From contig CM055817.1 of the NCBI GenBank assembly GCA_029582265.1, positions 25,752,285 to 25,816,284 on the forward strand: 64,000 nt of DNA, in the 5' to 3' direction. The notes beneath the pieces were generated by a model. It saw only the letters and a list, made by a program, of their open reading frames with translations. It searched no databases and was not told the origin of the DNA. A program made the translations under genes and the position numbers. Shown one piece after another: positions 49,190 through 64,000 of this stretch. Position 1 is the stretch's first letter; the number at the start of each line of letters is the position of its first letter. This stretch comes from Zoroaster sp. YZ-2022. Taxonomy: Eukaryota; Echinodermata; Asteroidea; Forcipulatida; Zoroasteridae.

Positions 49190-50212
49190 TCCTTTTTTTA
49201 ATACGATTTTAGGGGGGGGGAGAACCGATCAGATGATAATTTTCCAGAAATATCTTGGCTTTGGCACTGGTATTGTTTAACTGGACAAGATTTCTGTCTG
49301 TTTTCCAGAATATCTGCTGATATGCTTAATCAGGTTTCTTTCTTGGCGTCGGTGCCAGACTTTGTACCGATCACACTCAGGATTGCCTCAATCACACTCG
49401 CTCTCAGATCAAAAGGAGATCTGCCACACTTACAACACTCTAACACTCTTAACACTCTAATACCCTAACCTTACATTGCACTTTATTCATCCTTACACTG
49501 CATTACAATAGCCATGGCAACACGGACAAACCAAATTGTATAACGTTAACGCCAGACTTTGTACCGATCAAACTCAGGATTGCCTCAATCACACTCGCTC
49601 TCAGATCAGAAGGAGATCTGCCACACTCTCAACACTCTAACGCTATAACACTTTTAACCCTCTAACCTTACATTACACTTTATTCATCCTTACAATGTAT
49701 GGTGACACGGCCATAATTATTATATAACGTTAACGCTATAGCGTCTTATCCGGTACGGCATCACCTTAAATTTCATTGGCTGGAGAGACATCTACGTTGG
49801 GTTTTCGCGCTTAACTATTGGTTAAAAATTACTAGAACACTTGATTTGTTTTATGAACAGGGGTGGTTAAATAGTGTTCCCGTGATGCGACTTGCGAAAG
49901 GCTGTGACAATTTCTCTTTTCAGGTTGGAGTCCTAAAGCAGGTCAAGACTCATTCCACTACCGCGATGAACATGGTGTGATGTCTCTTCAGTTGGATGAT
50001 GATAACTGTGGATGTAAAACGTCACTTCACATGGGACATAGCATGTGTGGCAGCAGCAATTATGGTCAAGAATACGTGTTTGGTGTGGATCTTCTGTTTG
50101 ATCCAGGCTGTCAGAGACCATCACCAAACATTGCACTTTATTCATCCTTACAATGCATTACAATAGCCATGGCAACATGGACAAAACAAATTGTATAACG
50201 TTAACGCCAGAC
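49190..50212 (+). repeat. duplicated exon block, copy 1
   Basis: Virtually identical to 56391-57413 with a constant offset of 7201 bp; one visible difference is TCATCC versus TCATGC near 49688/56889. It contains internal tandem units of about 197 bp (GCCAGACTTTGTACCGATCA at 49354 and a variant at 49551) and a family exon at 49924-50129 (GQDSFHYRDEHGVMSLQ, MGHSMC, FGVDLLFD) cut at PSPN. Confidence 0.92.
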
Positions 50213-56379
<6,167 letters not shown>

Positions 56380-56390
56380 TTTTCTTTTTC

Positions 56391-57413
56391 TCCTTTTTTT
56401 AATACGATTTTAGGGGGGGGGAGAACCGATCAGATGATAATTTTCCAGAAATATCTTGGCTTTGGCACTGGTATTGTTTAACTGGACAAGATTTCTGTCT
56501 GTTTTCCAGAATATCTGCTGATATGCTTAATCAGGTTTCTTTCTTGGCGTCGGTGCCAGACTTTGTACCGATCACACTCAGGATTGCCTCAATCACACTC
56601 GCTCTCAGATCAAAAGGAGATCTGCCACACTTACAACACTCTAACACTCTTAACACTCTAATACCCTAACCTTACATTGCACTTTATTCATCCTTACACT
56701 GCATTACAATAGCCATGGCAACACGGACAAACCAAATTGTATAACGTTAACGCCAGACTTTGTACCGATCAAACTCAGGATTGCCTCAATCACACTCGCT
56801 CTCAGATCAGAAGGAGATCTGCCACACTCTCAACACTCTAACGCTATAACACTTTTAACCCTCTAACCTTACATTACACTTTATTCATGCTTACAATGTA
56901 TGGTGACACGGCCATAATTATTATATAACGTTAACGCTATAGCGTCTTATCCGGTACGGCATCACCTTAAATTTCATTGGCTGGAGAGACATCTACGTTG
57001 GGTTTTCGCGCTTAACTATTGGTTAAAAATTACTAGAACACTTGATTTGTTTTATGAACAGGGGTGGTTAAATAGTGTTCCCGTGATGCGACTTGCGAAA
57101 GGCTGTGACAATTTCTCTTTTCAGGTTGGAGTCCTAAAGCAGGTCAAGACTCATTCCACTACCGCGATGAACATGGTGTGATGTCTCTTCAGTTGGATGA
57201 TGATAACTGTGGATGTAAAACGTCACTTCACATGGGACATAGCATGTGTGGCAGCAGCAATTATGGTCAAGAATACGTGTTTGGTGTGGATCTTCTGTTT
57301 GATCCAGGCTGTCAGAGACCATCACCAAACATTGCACTTTATTCATCCTTACAATGCATTACAATAGCCATGGCAACATGGACAAAACAAATTGTATAAC
57401 GTTAACGCCAGAC
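56391..57413 (+). repeat. duplicated exon block, copy 2
   Basis: Partner of 49190-50212. Here the sequence continues without the LINE into another roughly 655-bp tandem unit (57408 onward), so it is the uninterrupted version of the site. Confidence 0.92.
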
Positions 57414-58014
57414 TTTGTACCGATCAAACTCAGGATTGCCTCAATCACACTCGCTCTCAGATCAGAAGGAGATCTGCCACACTCTCAACACTCTAACGCT
57501 ATAACACTTTTAACCCTCTAACCTTACATTACACTTTATTCATCCTTACAATGCATGGTGACACGGCCATAATTATTATATAACGTTAACGCTATAGCGT
57601 CTTATCCGGTACGGCATCACCTTAAATTTCATTGGCTGGAGAGACATCTACGCTGGGTTTTCGCGCTTAACTATTGGTTAAAAATTACTAGAACACTTGA
57701 TTTGTTTTCTGAACTGTGGATGTTATACGTCACTTCACATGGGACATAGCATGTGTGGATGCAGCGATTATGGTCAAGAATACGTGTTTGGTGTGGATCT
57801 TCTGTTTGATCCAGGCTGTCAGAGGCCATCACCGAACAATGGATTGTTCATATACTTCAGAGGTATTTTTCTTATAAAATAATAGACGTCACAAATCATA
57901 ATTGCTTAATAAACGAGCATGTATTCGATCAATTTATGATTGTTTCTGTGCAATTGCACATGAACATTTCTAAACATAAACTATTTTTTCTTTCCTATTT
58001 TAGATGATGAATAA
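57125..58014 (+). pseudogene. Gene E: rearranged 3' end of a family member
   Basis: 57125-57330 is the first 206 nt of a penultimate family exon (WSPKAGQDSFHYRDEHGV, NCGCKTSLHMGHSMC), cut at PSPN. After 380 bp of tandem-unit DNA, 57712-57862 restarts within the same exon at CGCYTSLHMGHSMC and runs to the normal end NNGLFIYFRG/gtattt. The last exon, 58004-58014, gives DDE and TAA. The 655-bp tandem duplication has copied the exon, and a deletion removed the acceptor and first roughly 90 nt in the second copy. No upstream exons are visible. Probably non-functional unless joined across the gap differently. Confidence 0.7.
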
Positions 58015-61010
58015 GCCTAATGTGTCAACATTTGAAGAAAACGGCGCGGGAAGTTTTCTCTTTTGAAATAATGTTAGCTTTTGGATAATAACGGGTTATT
58101 TGTGTTTCCCATATGTTTTACATTTTGCCCTATGACAAACAACAAACTTGTGTATAGCTAGGTGAGTGTTGTATAATAGGATTATTGTACCTGCATGTTA
58201 AAAATAATATAACTTGACAATTCAATACATATAATTAGGCCAACTGAGCATTACAATATTATGTACACTGTCAAAGCTAAGGTGTTAACAACTACACCGC
58301 TGGTGTTAATAATGGGCAAATCGTCTAAAATAAACACCGTGGGATAATAAGGTTGAGTCATCTGGTGTTATTTTAACACTTTCGTGTTGGCAGGATACTC
58401 TCTGTTTGCAATGTTAAATGGCAGAATTAACACTAGAACTCTGTGATGTACGTTCATTTCAAAACTTCAGTTTAATTATACAGAAAAAAAAAATGTAATG
58501 TTAACTAAAGTGTGAAAATTTAATCACAATACGTGCTTACGTTTTTGAGAAAAAAAACTGTTAGATGTTTTACAAAAAATTGCATATTTGTAGCTTTTGT
58601 AAATTCAACATAACAAAACCAGTTTTCTCTGAGATGAAAGCGCTTGAGACAAAAACAATGTTCAGAATGAATGGTAGGTGCACTAACTAAACACCATGTA
58701 AGCTTTTAGATAATAGTTCGTTGATTTGATAATCTGGTGATAGCAAAATGCTGTAGCGTCTGTTTTGTTGGACTTTAAAACCGTAAATGTATTGCATTTA
58801 TTGAGGCGATGCTTGTGCTTTGTTTAGCGAAAATGGTTTTAGTTTTTTTCAGTCCATGTAGTATACCAGTCTTTTGTAAAACAGTTTATTTTTGAACAAT
58901 TCAGACAGACATTGTATAATAATAGGAGTTTGCTTACCAATAGATAAAGTTAAACCTCCATTCTAAAGTAGTGCTTTTTAAACATGCGAAAAGACAATGG
59001 ACAAAACATTTTCACAATTTGATTACAAACTAATTTGATTTCATAATAATATGTATGTAAAACGTCATGTACGAAATGGTGTCCTATACATCACATATAC
59101 GAATGTATTCAGTGTTTCAGTATATATAGAATAACTATTGTTAGATTGCTTTCTCATCAAGCAATACTTTAGAATGGATTTCATATAAATATAAATACAT
59201 TATGAATGTTTTAAATATTTCAGTATCGATCGAGATATAGTTAGATTGCACTAAGCTTTGAGATGGTAGGTCTGATCAACTGATGGACAAACGATAATAA
59301 CAATTGATTTAACTCCTAATGGAATTGCGAACATAAGATGCTTAACAACCAAAAGTGGTGTGTGTTAAATATATAAACCGATACGTAGTTTATGTTAAGA
59401 ACCTGATGAGCTTGCTTCGAGTCATTAGCTATTTCGACAGTTGTTAAAAATACTAAAACGTATATTGAGTCCGTCATAGTATGTTGTTAATATACATTTA
59501 AGTACAAATACAATACATACAGTCGACATACGTCACCCACTTTATTTAATCTTGACGTTTCATATCGTTGATCGTTCTACGTTTTGACTCATTAAAACAA
59601 ACAGATTCCATTGCCTTACTCGTTATGTATACGTGCAGCAATGACCATTTGGTTATAACATCCATTGATACTTAGATACTGTGATGAGCGTTAGTAATAT
59701 ACAACTTAAGAACTGTGAAAGTTAGTATTAGCAAATATAATCAAGACATTCGACAATGTGTGCATTTAATACTAAAATGATGTTTTAAAAGTGGATTGAT
59801 AGAGCCGTTCTTGTCGTATATAGTACAAAGGTAAATTAAAAGGGTCTATGAAATGTGAATGGTTGAACTTCAAAACATTATACACAACTTTGTAGCCATG
59901 TTGACATCACTTTCTACTTTATAAACTCTATCAGGACTGTTTGTTTTTCGTTCTCTGGCCAATTTTCATGAAAAGTCGTAGGTATGTTCAATTCAACAAT
60001 TTCAACAAATGTTCAAAATAAACGGCTGCGATTGCAATCATGATTTTATATGAGTGGTTTCACAAAAAATGGGAGAAGTCAGAAAATATCGTAGGCGGCA
60101 TTCAATTTTAACATTACGTCAAAAACAGACGCGATTTTGTTTAAACTGTCTAGGAGCATTGATGTTTTCTAATGTTTCATTTCATAGGCTGTTTTAATAT
60201 AAAATGATTATTTTCATTAGAATTATATCACTTGTGTCGCTTTTCTTAAAATGGTAACAATAAATTGTATTAAGGAATAGTCAAACAGTTTCCCGCTGCA
60301 ATATTATGAAATAAGGTGTACAGTGAAATAAGGTGTACAGTTGCTTTGTATTCAACATAGTGCATATAATTTGAAACCTTTATATAACTCCATATTAGTC
60401 ACCATTTTTGTCATCGTGAATGTATGTTTGCACTCAATGACTTATTTTTTTACGTATTAGATGATAATATTTTTCGCCAATGTTGTTACTGGATAAGATA
60501 ATTACGTCTGAAAAAATAATTTCCTGACTATGTGAACTTATAAGCCATACATTGGAGGATATCCTCTTCCCTTTCAACTCTATCCATCAGCAGAGTCTCA
60601 CTAATCTCCATGCAACAAGATCTATCGCATGTCATAACAATTTCCATGGAAAGCTGTTAGACGGCGCTACAGTACCGTTTTGATGAATGTTGATATAAAA
60701 GAGTATTTAAAAAATGTGTCCTCAGTTGTTCACCCGTTGGCCATCAAACTTGTCACATATATTGTTTGAAGTACATGCGAGTGTCGTCACTGAGATCACA
60801 TCTGGAGGCTCTATTGGGTAATATTATTACTGGATTTTGTACCAAAAATGTGATTTATTTACCATTATTTATGTTGAAAATTTACAAATTGGGCAATTTT
60901 GTTTTTGAATGTTTAGGCGGCCATCTTTGATTCCCTGAATATATTGGAAGTGTTCTGATGACTTAACTTCGTGAAAATCAGCGTTTAAAAGTTTACATCA
61001 AACAAATCAC
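58015..61010. other. 3' flank of gene E / 5' side of gene D unit
   Basis: Collinear with 32440-36720 (gene B flank through the B-C spacer). No supported gene. Confidence 0.7.
58266..58395. mobile_element. MITE-like insert, gene E flank
   Basis: Same position and sequence as 32763-32892, so inserted before the B/E duplication. Confidence 0.6.
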
Positions 61011-61191
61011 ATAGACAAATCCCAAGATGACGAAATTAACGTTGATCTGCGCACTTCCGGGTTTGATAACGAGGCTCTCAGTGTTGACACACGAGCTGTA
61101 TGATGGGAGCATGAATCGTTCTATTGTCTACCTTGCATCGGTGTTGTGACTTGACACAGAGCCTTGGTTTCAATGCGGAAGTGCGCAGTCT
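61011..61191. mobile_element. roughly 180-bp inverted-repeat insert
   Basis: CTGCGCACTTCCG at about 61048 pairs with CGGAAGTGCGCAG near 61180, with further inner pairing (GAGGCTCT/AGAGCC). The matching spacer at about 36700-36725 lacks it. Confidence 0.6.
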
Positions 61192-61215
61192 ATTCAATGT
61201 ATTTCAGTTTCAACT

Positions 61216-62360
61216 TAACAATAGGCGCACTAGCTAAGATTCATCAAAAGGCACTTAGCAAGTAAGTTGACCGTAAACCAATTAATTATAAACCGTATTT
61301 TTACACATAATAAGGTCTGCTGTCATGATTTTCCTTGCACTAGGGAGAAACGAGTGCATAATAAATTGTTTTCCACGATTTCCTTGTTAAAAATGTATCG
61401 CCCGAGTTTTTCGGTATTTTGAATGCAATTTCTAATTTATTTTTCAGTGGCATTGCATTGTGTCCCCAATTGGAACAAAGCATTCATTTGTAAATTTAGG
61501 TGTCTGAAATACATTCATTTTCATGTATATTATGCAGTTGCTGGCGTCCAATTTCATTCCTAATATTCCTAATTAAAACCACGTTTCCCCAAGGATGATT
61601 TGGAATGAATTTTGTTTGCATATATTTGGAGTAAATAAAAATGGTTAACCACCAAAATTCTGTTATTAACTAAAATGTCTGGGTCCTTGTAAGTTCTTAC
61701 TGGACAAACGTAATACTTCGTAAGAATCAAGACATAATAATGGAAAACAGTCTCGTGAAAGTTTCAGCATGTTGTTGTGATACTAGTGAAAATATATTTA
61801 CATTGTTAGTATTCATTCTAATGTTTGACAACTTACCAAATATAAACACCTTTGACCACTATAGTTTAGACACCTATTCTAATTGTACCACTCCGGTTGC
61901 TGATATCAAATTACACGCATGTTATGAAATGTACATCATCCATCTTTTAATATATACAACCTTTTGATGCTTTTTTACCGAGTGGATGGAGTGAGTTATG
62001 CTATGTCACAATAATGTGCTGATCAACAGGGCATGGAATCGGAGTGCTTATTTTAAAATAATACCCCGCATTATAAGGTCATATTACCGTTGCTGTTGCA
62101 TAAATGAGCCAGTAATTTTCAGTCACTGTGTTCATCTTAAATTAGGACACGGATTTCATGCTGTATTGGAAGTCTGCTCTGATCGTGACGATACTGCACG
62201 TTTAACACTTCCGTATATTTCACGCGCATATGAAACATGATTTTAATTGGACAACAAAGCGCTTTTGATTAAATATATATGGATCCAAGTGTTCTTGAAG
62301 TCTTCCATGTAGTACGTGCGTGCGCATACACGCTGCGCGCTGTCTATCATTGCGTTAGAT
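61216..62360 (+). other. upstream block of gene D
   Basis: Collinear with 23625-24560 (gene B) and 37076-37760 (gene C). A short ORF (MENSLVKVSACCCDTSENIF, 61740) recurs at 23920 but is absent from gene C, so it is not supported as a gene. Confidence 0.7.
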
Positions 62361-62369
62361 ACGGCAATT

Positions 62370-62451
62370 ACGTCATGGTAACTAACCAATCAAATTCGGC
62401 CACACACAGGGCCTTTGATATTGAGAAATGAAATAGATCTTAGTCAGTATT
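62370..62451 (+). promoter_or_regulatory. Conserved proximal promoter of gene D
   Basis: TACGTCAT, CCAAT (about 62386-62390), CAATCAAATTCGGCCACAC and Inr-like TAGTCAGTAT, as in gene B; the A/T box reads GAGAAATGAAAT. Confidence 0.48.
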
Positions 62452-62659
62452 GGGTTGGAGTTCATACTGAGTAGACATCCATCTAGACATTTTGTGTAGT
62501 TTCTGAGAGGGATTTTTGTTTACTGATTCCGTACTGGGTTTTGACCTGGGTTTTGATTACTCAAGATCCTGTATGTATATACACTCGATTTCAGTTGATA
62601 ACAGCCAGTGCCTTGGAGTCGGTTCATGGTCTATATTGTTGACTTGAACAGCTTTCAGA

Positions 62660-63343
62660 ATGGCCTTTTATGTGGGAATGCTGGTAATTCTGTCACTTTT
62701 CCTACATGCGAATACTACTGAAGGTATTAAACTCTAGTTTATTTTTTTCTTATGTTTCGTCAATAAGCAAATTCACTATTCTCTACTCTCCAGTCTCTCA
62801 TAGTCAGAAAATGGTATATGTGTTAATGCCACAAATTAACTACTTATTCCTAACACAACACATTTGCCAATAAAACCAACCTATTGAACTAGAATTTCGT
62901 GTTCTGTATAGTATAATTACATCTTGATAAGGTTTATTATTTCACAATTTTGAAATAGCTTTGTTTGGTCTGTTTGGTATAATTACATCTGGATTTGTGG
63001 GGCTTATTGTTCTATCAATCACAACTGTACCATTTATCAAACTGATTATGAAACATGTAGAGTTTATTATTTTATGAATCACAATAATTGTAATTTTTTT
63101 GTTCTTATTTTTATTATTATTATTTTTGTTTAGGTATGATTTGCTCTATAGGAAGAGAACCAGATCCCAACTCAAACAATATATACCGCTGGTTAATTCC
63201 AGTTGAGGATCCATGTCAGTGTACCGAGATTCAACCAGGTGGTATGGACACTCAGACACCATGTAGACACTTCAATGTGACCTACTATGACTCCTTTCTG
63301 ATCAGCAGCGACCCCGAAGAGATTCGAAAATGGCTGCAATGTG
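62660..63343 (+). CDS. Gene D: 5' part of a family member, cut by window end
   Basis: Exon 1 (62660-62723) encodes MAFYVGMLVILSLFLHANTT plus E, with a weaker donor gtatta. Exon 2 (63134-63343) is an intact 210-nt Cys module (GREPDPNSNN, WLIPVEDPCQC, TPCRHFNVTYYDSFL, KWLQC) with a gtaagt donor. Both join in phase 1 like gene B. No Thr-rich exon is seen before 64000; the window probably stops in intron 2. The exon 2 protein is almost identical to gene B and gene A, so a functional gene is likely. Confidence 0.8.
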
Positions 63344-64000
63344 GTAAGTGATTTATGATTTATATTATAACAATATCATATATCTTATTTTTACTAAGGC
63401 ACTATCATTGCATCTCAAAACATATCCATCTTTAAAAAAATTTAAATAAAAAACGTTTCATGTTATGTGGAAAATGACATACTCTGTATACAAAAACACG
63501 CCTTTGCCCTGCAGGAAATCAGGGTACTCTTTCGTTGTTCCTGTGTAATGTTGAAACTACTCAGTAAGCCCATCTGGCTATATAAGTTACGCAGTATTGA
63601 CCCTTATTTAAAAAAAAAATTGTGACCACATAGGCCGGCTTGGATATTGTAACAAACGTTTAGTTGGCTGAGATGATCATGACTCTATTAGGATGTGTCT
63701 GTGGCTTCAATATGAAATATATCAGTGTTAGACAGTGTCAGAGAGTAACACATTTGACTAAAATAAATGAATAAATGAATACATGAATAAATGGATAAAT
63801 GGATAAATGGATAAATTGATAAATGGATAAATGAATAAATGAATAAATGAATAAATGAATAAATGAATAAATGAATAAATGAATAAATGAATAAATGAAT
63901 AAATGAATACAAAATTGCTGCCACCCAAAAAAATCTAATCATTAAAAAATAATTAAAATCGAACAAAGTGCTAGTTGAGACAAGAGCGATTATCAAGAAA
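63344..64000 (+). other. gene D intron 2, left part
   Basis: Non-coding, with an (AATGAATA)n-type microsatellite at about 63764-63906. Confidence 0.7.

Overview
The window is AT-rich, intron-containing, repeat-dense animal DNA. The evidence is GT-AG introns, phase-consistent exons, many microsatellites, tRNA-derived SINEs, three APE/RT-type LINEs and several families of small inverted-repeat elements. The SINE type and the 2A-like peptide of one LINE suggest a marine invertebrate, probably a deuterostome such as an echinoderm, hemichordate or cephalochordate, but the species cannot be fixed from sequence alone. A run of 500 N at 48501-49000 shows this is a scaffold.

The main genic content is a tandem family of small secreted modular proteins that I do not recognise. 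The plus-strand architecture is: signal-peptide exon; 70-codon Cys-containing exon (CxC motif); Thr-rich linker exon; 34-codon exon with a FWWY motif; two exons with an NYGDC start and a WTF motif; 77-codon Cys-containing exon; and a last exon of three codons ending DDE-stop. Nearly every junction is phase 1. Gene B (24896-31645) is complete, at 960 coding nt and 319 aa. Gene C (38102-42786) has every exon but a frameshift in exon 2. Gene E (3' exons, 57125-58014) is a rearranged remnant. Gene D (from 62660) runs off the right edge. Gene A (9459 down to 1253, minus strand) shares the signal-peptide and Cys exons but ends in a LamG/concanavalin-like exon; its splice model is also perfectly in frame (1023 nt, 340 aa).

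Layout: 1-1250 SINE and tandem repeat; 1253-9459 gene A, with a roughly 150-bp satellite and an inverted SINE pair in its introns; 9.2-13.9 kb foldback, SINE and a CR1-like LINE that has lost its RT; 13.9-23.5 kb gene-free DNA with TIR elements and minisatellites; 23.5-37.2 kb gene B unit (an RTE-like LINE lies in intron 2); 37.2-46 kb gene C unit; 46-48.5 kb paired 480-bp TIR elements; gap; 49-57.4 kb a duplicated exon block separated by a decayed Tx1/L1-like LINE that ends in a (TC)n tract; 57.1-61.2 kb gene E end and its 3' flank; 61.2-64 kb gene D unit. Genes B, C and D share about 1.2 kb of upstream DNA including a CCAAT box and an Inr-like start, so they are probably co-regulated duplicates. 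Their biological function is unknown; secretion and a mucin-like linker are what the sequence supports.
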